A DNA stretch of 64,000 bases, from the NCBI RefSeq assembly GCF_932276165.1, contig NC_064011.1, positions 4,853,501-4,917,500 on the forward strand. Direction: 5' to 3'. The DNA is from Plutella xylostella (lineage: Eukaryota > Arthropoda > Insecta > Lepidoptera > Plutellidae). The notes beneath the pieces were generated by a model, which saw nothing but the letters and a program-made list of their open reading frames with translations, was not told the origin of the DNA and ran no database searches. A program made the translations under genes and the position numbers. Shown piece by piece: positions 11,683 through 22,385 of the stretch. The first letter of the stretch is position 1; every line of letters starts with the position of its first letter.

Positions 11683-12290
11683 TGCGGACTAGATGGAGTG
11701 TCAAGGCAAAAGAAACACAAACATATGCTCACGACCGTAATCCCCGAAGGGGTAGTCAGATGTGACTCGCAAGCAAGTCACCCGCTTTTCGCTGTACATT
11801 TGTAATCACGTGATAGGACGCGAGCCGTATCGCCGTTTTTTGAATGAGTAGGTACAATGCACTTAGGGTATCCATGTGACGCAAAAGAAACTTCTCGACA
11901 AATAACACCCCACTTCTACCACTGAGCTCTGATTTTGAATTAATTCGGTTAGAAGATTTGTAAATTTATTCATTGGTACAATATAAACCCGCCTTAGTTT
12001 ACTTACTATTTTTAACTTTTCATTTTGTGCTTGTATGTTTTGTGTACAATAAAGTGTTATAAATAACTTAAAATGGTTTGACAGTAAACAAAATCCGGAC
12101 AGTTCCTGCTTTGATTTTGTATGTGACAAACCGTATTGTTCGTATATCGTTCATCTTAGATCGCAGATTTAACTCGTGAATTCGTTTACTGCGTCCACGG
12201 AAGGGTTGGCCTTTTGGAAGTCTTGCGGTTTTGTCTATTTTATAGCGTGAATTTTTGATGTGGGATGCGGGATTCATATTGTATGTTCAT
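11683..12290 (+). repeat. Repeat R-C (CACTGAGCTC family) with a SINE-B fragment inside
   Basis: ACTAGATGGAGTGTCAAGGC, then ACTTCTACCACTGAGCTCTG and TTTGACAGTAAACAAAATCC, define a repeat also at 27865-28010, 30625-30835 and 35290-35735. A minus-strand SINE-B tail (ATCCCCGAAGGGGTAGTCAG-like, 11722-11875) interrupts it between the two parts, which are nearly contiguous at 35290-35520. Confidence 0.6.
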
Positions 12291-13189
12291 TGTTTACCTT
12301 TTGTATCATGTGGGTACCGATTGGGTTTGTGGTTGCAGGTTTTTGGTGAAATAGTAATTTTCACATGTACCTACTTTATTTTTATTTACATAACTGCATC
12401 ACATATTTTAAAAAATGCCTGAAAGGGGGTGAATGACTAGCATTTTTCGTGCCTAGGGACACATGCTTTCTAGTTAGCTCAGAAAAAGTCCTTGAATTAC
12501 CCAGTATCACTTGTTCCATACTTTCATATACACCCTGTATATCAAACGGTTTACGTAAGGTAATATAACTGCAGCCAAAACTATGCAAATCTCACGTCCA
12601 AACTAAACTCGGTGGTAACGTTAACAAGGCTAAGTTACTGGCTAAACTTGCCGTGAGTTGTCGCGGTAGAACGGCTGAGGTGTCACGGGGACTGTTGTGA
12701 CGTGGTCTTTGGGGGGTTAGTAATGGACTAAAGCTCTGGTGGAATTAATTCCCGGAATGTTATAATTATGCGTTTTTTATACATAGGTAACAGTGATGAT
12801 GACCTGCACTAAGCTTTTCTTAAAATTAAACTAAATGCTTTTAGAATCAGACATACTTACCTAACTAAGTACCTATTCTTGCTCCCCTCGATTCTTTCAG
12901 AACGCGACTTCATGTAAATTTATACGCCGCATATACAAATAATGCCAAAGAAACTGTAAGCGGTTTCTATGTAATTTGATCCAAAAGCCATAGTCAATCT
13001 ACTTATACAAACGAAACATGGTGATGAGTATATCATTTTCTGCAAATAATATTGCCACAGCCGTGTAAAAAGTTTATTATTAACAGTTTTTTGAAAGTAT
13101 AAATGATACTCCATTTTCTTATGGACTTCATTATTTCATGAATACTTATTCTTATTTCCAAAATAGCCTATAGATACATAGGTAATATA

Positions 13190-13345
13190 CAGGGTGTTGC
13201 AATAAGGGTATACTAAGCTGAAACCTACGTGTGCAGCATCATATATCTAAGCCCGAAACTGAAATCAGAATTTCAAAATTCGTGAAAAAAATATTTCATT
13301 CTCCATAGTAAAAAGTCACGTGACCAACAATGTTTCTATGGAAAA
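13190..13345. mobile_element. CAGGGTGTTGC MITE, right end missing
   Basis: After TA it begins CAGGGTGTTGCAATAAGGGT and follows the family through the middle (TTCAAAATTCGTGAAAAAAA), but no complementary right end is found. It ends about 130 bases before exon A, close to the presumed branch-site region. Confidence 0.7.
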
Positions 13346-13474
13346 TTTAATTTTTCTTTCGTGTATCCCCCAACAAAATTAAATAGTATTGACTACATAT
13401 TCTTTATTTATTGTTTTTTTATATCTTCTCCTCCTCATTTCTGTTTGACTAACCGCTCCATCTGTTTGTTGCAG

Positions 13475-13560
13475 GACGTGGTACACACAATCAGCTCGCC
13501 GCACGGCCAGGTGCAGAGGATCGTGGTGTTCAAGAAGAATGGAGTGCAGGCGATGGTGGA
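13475..13560 (+). CDS. sm: hnRNP L / smooth exon A (RRM2, first half)
   Basis: An internal coding exon of 86 bases. It follows TTGTTGCAG and starts in phase 0 with GAC. The translation DVVHTISSPHGQ then VQRIVVFKKNGVQAMV corresponds to helix 1, strand 2 and the RNP1-like strand of RRM2 in hnRNP L and Drosophila smooth, RNA-binding regulators of alternative splicing that act in the nucleus. The family matches almost residue for residue around VFKKNGVQAMVEF. The exon ends ATG GTG GA, leaving two bases of a glutamate codon. No GT suitable for that frame exists at the end; instead the intron opens with ATATCCTTT, the minor-spliceosome donor. Reading on without splicing reaches a stop after six codons. 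The ortholog call is from memory of the family, but the match is close. Confidence 0.94.
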
Positions 13561-14796
13561 ATATCCTTTGCAATAGAATATAATACTTACACACGTCAAT
13601 TATACAAGATTCCCCAAGTGTACGTAATGCGCGTGTCAAAAACTAGTCAGAATGTTGAGCTTTTCTCAACTTTTGTTCATACACAGTTTCGCCCAGCATT
13701 CATTATCAATTCAAAAATCGGCACGCGTGGTTTTACTCTGAATACCTTGTTTCGACTTCATGTCGTGCATTAAGATAATTAGGTACTTATACGCCTTGGT
13801 CAGTGTAGTTCGCAGACTTTGGTTTTCCAAGAGACCGCTACCCTTATTATAAAAAGAAGGCTAAAGACACAGAATAATAACTAGTACCAGGTACAGAAGT
13901 CCATCTTCGCAATGGCTTGCAAAGAAATATGACTCCATCCCATAAGCAATAAGATCCAATTTAGATCGCGTTCCAGCCGCACACGTTTTTATTTACTTAC
14001 CTACCAATTATTTTTTGAGGGAATATGCGCCTTATTTCACTGGACTACGGTGCATAATAAGTTATACGTGGTTATACGCATTAAAAAAGAAGCCACCTTA
14101 GGGTTGCCTCAGCACCACAGACTACAACGTTTACTAAGCAACGGACTGACTTTGTAAAATGAAAGAAGAAGAATGTCATGTTTTAAAACAAAATTAATTT
14201 GAATTTAGAATACAAAGCTATTCCAAACTTTTTTTCTATTGGAAATAACCAGTAAAAACAATAACAATTTCATAGTTAAGATATTTTGAAGTACATAAAA
14301 TATGTATGAATCTAAGTACCTAAAACATTAAATTTTGTGAAAACATGTTTTTTTTTTCGTTATAATTTATATTATGGATATAATTTATATTATGATACAG
14401 AACGTGTTAGTTTCGTTAAGCACTAATCCCACTCAGCGCACATTTTATAATCGATTCATTAATACATTTTGAAGGTAGTTGTGTCTGTAAATTTAATACT
14501 TTAACGAAAACAAAATTGGAATAGACTTTGTTCAACATGGAGAAAAAAAGGGTTTGTAGTTCGGATTAATTTCATTTCAAATAAGGAACGTAGAAGAAAT
14601 CAATAAAATACTTAGATTAGTTTTACCTGTCAGCATCTTTTGGTAATCTAAAAAAATAAATTAGATCACGATCCGTATTTAAGCAATTAAATACAGCACA
14701 GTATTTTTTTGCTGCTTTTTATCTCCATTTTTCTATTCATAAATTTTAATAAATACCTAAATACGACATTTATAAACTAGTACGAAATAGGAACAA

Positions 14797-14910
14797 ATAG
14801 CGCGCGCGTGTATCGTCTTCCGCTTGCGGCAGCCGACTAGATTTGCCCCTTCCAGGCGGCAGGCGCCAGGCTGGCGCCTGCGCCGCCCACGCGCGGAGTG
14901 ACACAGGCCT
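14797..14910. other. GC-rich island with a 23-bp palindrome
   Basis: About 110 bases of CpG-rich sequence stand out in an AT-rich intron. It contains GCGCGCGCG, and at 14859-14881 the palindrome GCAGGCGCCAG-G-CTGGCGCCTGC. It could be an internal promoter or enhancer, or a scrap of a GC-rich element; no coding frame is convincing. Confidence 0.4.
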
Positions 14911-15765
14911 GCTAAAGATAGTTCTAGTTTAAACCTCTTTAGACTACTGATATGTATGAAATCTCTATATACTATAACCGGTTCTAAACCTGGGCTATGT
15001 TTAGTCTATGTTTAATAATAATGTTAGCTAATGACCAATGCGCTAATCACGTTGACAAACCCTACTCTAGCTCTTTTGTTTGTCACCGACAAAATCAAAA
15101 GTAGAAAATACACTCCGAAGGTATATTGATTGATCAAGGAACTCATGAATTCACCATGCTTTTGGGTATTTTAATTTATTAACAGTACCTAAAGTTAGGA
15201 CGAAAAGTTTAAATTTTAAGTCATAAGGGACTCTTGCTTGTAAGCGTTTAAAAGCGAATTTAATTCTTGCAACATCAAAAAGGTATTATCCGACCAAGTT
15301 TGGAATGCTATTCGTGTTATACAAAATGTTTGTACTCTGTCTTACAACTTTATTAATAGAAAGTTGGCGTTTAAGGCGATGGTTACATTGTAAAGAGCGA
15401 CTTGACTAAATATATTTAATGTACAAATTTTTACCACTTAAAAAAACTTACTATAGACGATCACGTGACGTAAGAAATCAAGTTTTTATAAAAAATCTAT
15501 ATTTAAAGCGATTTTCTGAAATTCTTAGAACAAAGTTGTTTAGAATGATTGACTTACTATCAGTTTATGTTCTTTTTTAACATTTTGTATCTACCTTCGT
15601 ATTCCATAAATCACTGCGCAATATTTATGGCAATTCGTGATATAGTGAAATGAAATGAAATATTATTTATTGGACGTAAAATTTTACAATTATTTGTCCA
15701 TTGTCATAATATAATATCACTCTACCACCATTTCACAAAGGCCCCGTCATTAAGGAGATACTATT

Positions 15766-15939
15766 CAAAAAGGGTATACTAAGCCGAAACCTACATGTAC
15801 AGCATGGTACATCTTAGCCCGAAAATTAAAACAGAATATCAAAATTCACGAAACAAATATTTCATTTTCCATTCTTCTATCTATCTATCTATCTATGTTG
15901 GTCACGTGACTTTTTACTTTGGAGAATGACAACACCCTG
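15766..15939. mobile_element. CAGGGTGTTGC MITE, degraded copy
   Basis: Retains CAAAAAGGGTATACTAAGCC on the left and GACAACACCCTG on the right. A (CTAT)n microsatellite has expanded inside at about 15872-15895. Confidence 0.65.
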
Positions 15940-16394
15940 TAGTCCCTGTACATTTTCAAAGAAACGATTTATCGCCTCCACCAAAGCCGCTCCCTTGAGC
16001 AAAGTGCCCTGCGCTTATAATCCAATTTCATGGAAACTTCTCTTCTTATTTGAATAGACGGAGCGATATTTTATGTGGAACCGAGACGACTGGGTGGAAC
16101 AAGATGGAACAAGTTACAACAAGTAACAACCCGTTCGCAGATGTCTTCGCCTTAATTAGTTTTTTGATGCAAACGGTTTGCGTTTTCAAAAAGTTTTCAA
16201 TGTGCAGGGGTTGGTTTTAGTTCCGAAATCGCAATTATTTTAAGTTTATGCATATTTATTATCTTAATTTAAGCGTATCGGTGACAGTGCTTACAGCAAG
16301 ACAAGGGTTTGTCACTATGCTGGTGAAAAGATTGGATAGTCAGATTAGCGCCCTAAGTTAACGTTAAAAACCCTAGATATTCAACACTAAGTCA

Positions 16395-16494
16395 CTTGAC
16401 TTTTGAATTACTAAGCCGATTTTGATAAAATATGGCTAAGAACTAAGAACAGTCGGAGTAACATTACCCTAACAAAACAAAACGGGAATCGGTT
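16395..16494 (-). repeat. Repeat R-A, left half (split by the foldback element)
   Basis: From GTTAACGTTAAAAACCCTAG to GGGAATCGGTT this is one half of a dispersed repeat. The other half resumes after 21112. Unbroken relatives are at 35020-35155 and 63290-63482 in the same orientation, and 22125-22385 and 34010-34372 in the opposite one. Confidence 0.8.
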
Positions 16495-17779
16495 ACGTGC
16501 CTCCAGCTATAATCCTCCAAAATTTAAACTCAATAGAAACTATTTCGGATGATGCCAAAAAATAGTCGTGAAATAGTCATAAATAGCCGTGCTTTCCAAA
16601 AAAATAGTCGTATCATACTTTCGGAGTTAGAGCTATACTTTATGGAGGATTATAGCTGGAGGTCTCCAGCTATAATCCTCCAGCCTCTGCAGAACAAACG
16701 GTAAGGCCTATCGACTTGGTTAAGGTCTCAAAAAATAGTCGTGAAATAGTCGTAATGACATGCCAAATTTCAGAAATAGTCGTCAAAAGATAGCAGAGAT
16801 AAAAAAGGTACTTTGCTGCAGCCCTGGTGGAGGATTATAGCTGGAGGTTTTGAAAATATCGAATATCTTTGGAACTACTATGACGACCGAATGGCGTAGT
16901 GGTTAGTGACCCTGACTACTGAGCCGAAGGTCCCGGGTTCGATTCCCGGCTGGGGCACATATTTGTTTAAACACAGATATTTGTCCTCGGGTCTTGGGTG
17001 TTGATATTTATATTTAGTATCTATCTATCTATGTATTTGTGTAGATGTATCAGCTGTCCGACACCCATAACACAGGTTCTGCCTAGCTTGGGGTCGGATG
17101 GCAGTGTGTGAGATGTCCCCACATATTTATTATTTATTTATTATTATCGGTTTGAATTATGTCTCAAAAAATAGTCGTGAAATAGTCGCTTCTATTTATT
17201 ATAATTTTAAGCTTGATAAAAGCTGTTAAATAATGATATCAAATTCTTCATACAAATCAAAGTGGACGAGAATGCCAAAGCGAGCCAGTACACAAAATAG
17301 TACCGTAGCATTGAAGTAGGTACTCATGTCGAATTTATCTATAAATCATTTATTTCATCATACTTTGCATCAATAGTATCTAAACTAATCTTTGGTATGA
17401 CATTTTATTGCTTTTGCTCTTAGCCTTTACCTTACTGTGTACAGAGAAAACGTATGCCTATACACGCAAACATTTATCTCTGTTATCTTGACAAACGATA
17501 GCGATGACGACTACGGCGATGTAGTACCTAGGTCAGTTATTGTCATCCCTTACTAACCCGTGATCAGACAAATATTGCTATCCTTGTCTCCTTTCTAACC
17601 GGCATGCATCGCACACATAGAACGCGTGAGCGAACGTGTCATCGGTTGCATCTTGACAAGCAATAGCAAAGCGGTATTTATTACGTCCTTTACTATCCCA
17701 GGATCACACAAATAGTGCTGTTCTTGTTTTTTTATTAGCGTTGATGTGGCCGCCACCTCCGCCGGTGAAATTGGGATTA
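16495..17779 (+). repeat. Left inverted arm of the foldback element
   Basis: Pairs with 20110-21111. It holds a near-perfect local palindrome at 16644-16681 (GGAGGATTATAGCTGGAGG followed by its complement) and the paired words AATAGTCGTGAAATAGTCG. It is longer than the right arm because of the SINE at 16881-17155 and about 55 extra bases near 17700-17755. Confidence 0.85.
16881..17155 (+). mobile_element. SINE-A, tail type 1, inserted in the left foldback arm
   Basis: tRNA-like head GACGACCGAATGGCGTAGTG with box B GGGTTCGATTCCC, then the tail with ATCAGCTGTCCGACACCCAT and GATGTCCCCACAT and a (TTATTTA)n end. The right arm of the foldback element lacks it and reads straight through ACTATGACTATCGG, so this insertion is younger than the arms. 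Confidence 0.85.
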
Positions 17780-17839
17780 GTTTTATTGAAGACGCAGTAC
17801 AGGGTAGCACTCAAGCGATAAGAATAAAATACGGTGTTT

Positions 17840-18517
17840 GAAATATAACTCATTTAATTACAATCACAGGCCGAATGTACTTTTATTTATACTTAAGTTA
17901 TTCATTAAACAATCTTTAGGTAGATTAGGTTTCATACAATTATCTCAGTATTATTTGACTATTACCTATAAACATATTTAGTTTAATTTAAAATAATCAC
18001 AGTTGGTTTATTGCTAAGTAATTTTATTTTTTATTTTATTTTATGGAAAACTTACAGCTAAAATTTAACAGTATAACACTAAAAATAAACAGTTGAAATC
18101 CAATTACTAGTTTTCACTAGTTGATAACAGAGTATTCACAAATGATTCCTATGTATGCAAACATACTAACCTAACTGGAAACACGAAACTAAACTAAGCT
18201 AAATAAAATATTATTTATACCTACAATATGCTATGAGTATTACAGTAATAATATAATATTGACGTAGTTCAATAAAAAAAACATGGTATGAACTTAAATA
18301 TGTAATTATTTCACTATTAAAAAATAATTATTTTCTAGCCCTATATCATAATAAGCTTAAGTTAAAGTAATCACAGATTGTTCATTAGTAGGTTTAGGTA
18401 AGTATAATCACGGTTATTGTCATAATGAAATATAACTCATTTAATTACAATCACAGGCCGAAAGTACTTTTATTTATACTTAAGTTATTCATTAAACAAT
18501 CTTTAGGTAGATTAGGA
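17840..18517 (+). repeat. Pair of 91-bp direct repeats in the foldback spacer
   Basis: 17840-17930 and 18427-18517 are almost identical, from GAAATATAACTCATTTAATT to TTTAGGTAGATTAGG. About 500 bases lie between them. They could be ends of a smaller element or of an internal duplication. Confidence 0.8.
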
Positions 18518-18529
18518 TTTAATTATTTT

Positions 18530-18613
18530 TATTCTCCATAGTAAAAAGTCACGTGACCAACTAAGTTTCTATGAAAAATGATATAGCTTAGTATACCCTT
18601 TTTGCAACACCTT
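18530..18613. mobile_element. CAGGGTGTTGC MITE fragment
   Basis: Contains CCATAGTAAAAAGTCACGTG and the right end CCCTTTTTGCAACACCTTG of the family. It sits immediately after the second 91-bp repeat inside the foldback spacer. Confidence 0.6.
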
Positions 18614-20109
18614 GTATAATGGTTTTAATAAATATACCTAAATAACTTCGTAGGTGATAATAGGGTATCTATAATGCCCAGATAAATGAATCTTGTAGGT
18701 GTAGAACTTGCAAAAATTATCTACAGCCACTGTAGCTTGGGACGTTATTGAAGAACACACGTAAGCTGCGCTGAAAAAAAATTAAGGCAAATTAACGTCT
18801 TATTAATAAAAATATTTGTTTTTTTTTAAATATTGTATATATATATATGATATACGAGTAGGTAGATACGAGTAGTAATAACGTTATTTCACCTAGACTA
18901 TGGTAAATTATTGCATTTGGAGACCACAGCAAACAGTGGAGTAAAATTTCTTATCAGTAACTTATTGCAATAATAACTTGAAACTGCGAACTTGTGTGCG
19001 AAAAGGGTAGAGTAGAAATACTGTTCATTAATGTATTCGCTTTTTTCAATATATATGTCCGATAACCGACCTCTATTGTTTTTGAGCGAAAGGGATAGCT
19101 GAGAAAACAATTTGGCTTTTGTCCAAAACCGGTTTGGTTAGACGGTGCGTTTGAAACTTGTATGAAATTTCACAGGGTGTGAATTACTTACATAGGTATT
19201 TAGTTCAGAAACACGTTTTTGTCGCTTGTAACTGATAGGTACAAATGAGTTTTGACAAGTAAATTGGCTGTTATAACTTTATCAACTTCAGCACCACAAG
19301 TACCACAACACTGTATAGGCCTAGCATAAGCACAATACCATATGAAAATAGTGATAAATTCTTACCCAGGATTTGTTATCTGGTAATCATGTATTCGGAG
19401 CCATTGCAGTTTTTAGCGCATTACATCAATGCAGTCATGATAGTTTATCGGCGCATTACATCGATAGGCTGTGTTTTCACCTGAAATAATAATGGGTAGG
19501 CTTATAGGTAGGTTACACATATATTTTTTTATAAATATATTTATTTGCCTAGTTTCATTCAGAAATACAAACAATAACGCCTTTTTTGCTATAGAGGGGT
19601 AAATATCCACATTTAACCAGGTCTACCATATGTGGGTAATAAAGATAAAGATAAAGATAAAGAAACAATCGATGATACCCACATATTTTCGTATCTACTA
19701 AGATATATTATGTACATGAATGCCTTGATTGCATGTATGCACAATTTACTCGCTCATAGTGTAAAATTGCTAATTGAATAACAATCCCCATACATATTAA
19801 GCATAGATATTAAAAAATAATTTGGCTACGTTACTTCAATAAAAATCATGTTAATAAATAAGCTGAGCATAACAAAATGGGATGGCTTGCTTTGATATTG
19901 AGTATTAAAAAGGATACTTATTTGCAATATTAAAACATAGCACTCACTAAACACTTTTATCTGCATCCACTAATATTTTTTAGAATATGACATCTTGAAC
20001 ATTCATTTGCGTATAGAGCACTCACAATATTTTAACAACCAACAATAACACCGATCGTGACCATAGTTTGCACTAAACTGTAAACAAATTATCAAACAAA
20101 ACATGCAAA

Positions 20110-21111
20110 ATACTAACCCCAACTTCACCGGTGGCGGCGCGCGGCGGTGGTCACATAAGGGACGTAATAAATACCGGTTTGCTATAGCTTGTCAAGATGT
20201 TACCGGTGACGCGGTCGCTCACGCGTTCTATGCGTGCGATGCATGCCGGTTAGAAAGGAGACAAGGATAGCAATATTTGTCTGATCACGGGTTAGTAAGG
20301 GATGACAATAACTGACCTAGGTACTACATCGCCGTAGTCGTCATCGCTATCGTTTGTCAAGATAACAGAGATAAATGTTTGCGTGTATAGGCATACGTTT
20401 TCTCTGTACACAGTAAGGTAAAGGCTAAGAGCAAAAGCAATAAAATGTCATACCAAAGATTCGTTTAGATACTATTGATGCAAAGTATGACGAAATAAAT
20501 GATTTATAGATAAATTCGACATGAGTAATTCAATGCTATTGCTTTTATTTTTGTATTCAGTGCTATTATTTTTGTGTACTGGCTCGCTTTGGCATTCTCG
20601 TCCTCTTTGATTTGTATGAAGAATTTGATATCATTATTTAACAGCTTTTATCAAGCTTAAAATTATAATAAATAGAAGCGACTATTTCACGACTATTTTT
20701 TGAGACATAATTCAAACCGATAGTCATAGTAGTTCCAAAGATATTCGATATTTTCAAAACCTCCAGCTATAATCCTCCACCAGGGCTGCAGCAAAGTACC
20801 TTTATATCTCAGCTATCTTTTGACGACTATTTCTGAAATTTGGCATGTCATTACGACTATTTCACGACTATTTTTTGAGACCTTAACCAAGTCGATAGGC
20901 CTTACCGTTTGTTCTGCAGAGGCTGGAGGATTATAGCTGGAGACCTCCAGCTATAATCCTCCATAAAGTATAGCTCTAACTCCGAAAGTATGATACGACT
21001 ATTTTTTTGGAAAACACGACTATTTATGACTATTTCACGACTATTTTTTGGCATCATCAGAAATAGCTTCTATTGAGTTTAAATTTTGGAGGATTATAGC
21101 TGGAGGCACGT
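20110..21111 (-). repeat. Right inverted arm of the foldback element
   Basis: Complement of the left arm without the SINE. It preserves the local palindrome (20924-20962) and ends GGAGGCACGT at 21111. The inner end pairs near the word ACTAACCCCAACTTCACCGG with the left arm's CCGGTGAAATTGGGATTAG. Confidence 0.85.
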
Positions 21112-21215
21112 AATCGGTTCAGTCGTTTGGAAGCTATATGTATACACGCTACCACAGTCAGATCAAATTCACAGACACGTTAAATTTATAACACCCCTTT
21201 TATTCCGTTGGGGCT
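21112..21215 (-). repeat. Repeat R-A, right half
   Basis: Begins with the second AATCGGTT and continues CAGTCGTTTGGAAGCTA to GTTAAATTTATAACACCCC, completing the half at 16395-16494. Confidence 0.8.
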
Positions 21216-21779
21216 TAAAAATGGTGTTATCCGATTTCGATACCAAACTACTCAAATACTATGTGAACATTTTCAGTGACACAATTAATGACCAACTGAC
21301 CGACTGCATATAAGCATTCCAGACATTTCTATATTAATAATGTTGCCAACTCCCACGCTAAACAATAATTCATAGCCGAGCTCTTCACATTATAATTTTA
21401 TTTAATGGCAACACTGAATCGTAAATAGTTGCCAGTCCTCACTTTTACGATCGTGAGATTGCTCTAATATTACTTTGATTTACGTTTGATATTTTCTTAA
21501 TATTTTTATGTACGGAACTGTGGGAATAAGAAATCAATTTTCCTTGAACAGAAATAGATTTAAACCAATAGGCAGAATACAAACAACATTTACAGGTGGA
21601 GTCAGAAAGGGAAACAAGTTGGTTAAGTAGATTATAGTTAAGAGTAAGGCAAAACATTAATTAAATTCACTTTTTTTTAACAAATATCTAAAATAAAAAA
21701 AAAATCATAAAAAGTTACATAGGTTAATATTATTCAGGATGAAAGCGATAGATATTGAAATGTATAAGCATAGTCATTT

Positions 21780-21955
21780 AGCCTTCGGGCAGCTTGAAAA
21801 CGACTGAGAGTCTGGTTGCCCACTTACCCGACAACTCTCTCAGCACAAGCTTGCTTGTATTGGGGTCCACCAACCCGCACTAGGCCATCCTAAAAACCCT
21901 CCCTTCATTGGAAGGAGACCCGTGCCCCAGCAGTGGGGACGTGATGGGTCGTGAT
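21780..21955 (+). mobile_element. SINE-C tail
   Basis: CCCGACAACTCTCTCAGCAC, then GCTTGCTTGTATTGGGGTCC and GGAAGGAGACCCGTGCCCCA with a GTGATG-rich end, matching 42342-42540. Confidence 0.65.
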
Positions 21956-22124
21956 GAAAGTACGGCTACTCCGTAATCAAACGATCACTAATGCTAACAA
22001 AGTAATAAATTCCCGATTGAATCGGCATCGGGAATAAAGTTTTTTTTTTCAAAGAGGTGTTTATTTATATTGCACTTTTACGATTCGGGAAATGGGGTCG
22101 TTTGCTGCAGACTCAGACGAGTAT

Positions 22125-22385
22125 TACCTGCGGATTGACCCCAGTTTTTGTAACCCTGGCGAGAAAATATGGGTGTTATAAGTTTAACGTGTCTGTGTAT
22201 CTGTCCGTGGTAGCGTAGCTCCCAAAGAGCTGAAACGGTTTTCGTTTTGTTAGGTTCATAGGTAATGTTTTCCCGAGTGTTCTTAGCTATGTTTCATGAA
22301 AATAGATTCAGCAGTTCAAAAGTTATGCTAATTTTAGTGTTGAGTGTCGGGGGTTTTTAGCGTTGGTTAGGTTATTTCTTTAAAA
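22125..22385 (+). repeat. Repeat R-A, near-complete copy
   Basis: GGGTGTTATAAGTTTAACGT, GTGGTAGCGTAGCTCCCAAA and GGGGGTTTTTAGCGTTGGTT mark this dispersed lepidopteran repeat. Other copies are at 27190-27370, 34010-34372, 35020-35155 and 63290-63482. It has no coding content; its class is unknown to me. Confidence 0.65.

Larger units (their letters stand above)
1..13474 (+). other. sm: Partial upstream intron of the hnRNP L (smooth) gene
   Basis: Inferred intron because the first recognisable exon begins at 13475 in the middle of RRM2, after a normal acceptor (TTGTTGCAG, with GACTAAC as a likely branch site near 13448). I looked for a preceding exon that would encode the first strand of RRM2 and found none, so it lies outside the window. 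Bases 1-1660, 3440-3990, 5800-6400, 7310-8020 and 12300-13187 show nothing I can name beyond AT-rich sequence and simple words. The rest is repeats listed separately: an RTE tail, SINEs, hairpin MITEs and a LINE. Confidence 0.75.
16495..21111. mobile_element. 4.6-kb foldback transposable element with 8-bp target duplication
   Basis: Two long inverted arms (about 16495-17779 and 20110-21111) start and end with ACGTGCCTCC and its exact complement. Outside lie identical 8-mers AATCGGTT at 16487-16494 and 21112-21119. Removing the element and one 8-mer restores an uninterrupted copy of repeat R-A, independent proof of the insertion. Arms carry CCTCCAGCTATAATCCTCC several times in both directions and at least seven ATAGTCG words. 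The arms differ by scattered substitutions and indels, and the left one contains a later SINE. The roughly 2.3-kb spacer has no transposase-like frame, so this copy is non-autonomous. An 8-bp duplication fits hAT, P or Merlin-type transposases; I cannot assign the family. Confidence 0.9.

Noticed and set aside
16881..16955. tRNA gene with GGTTCGATTCCC
   Set aside because: The same head occurs in at least six copies with SINE tails, some truncated or decayed.
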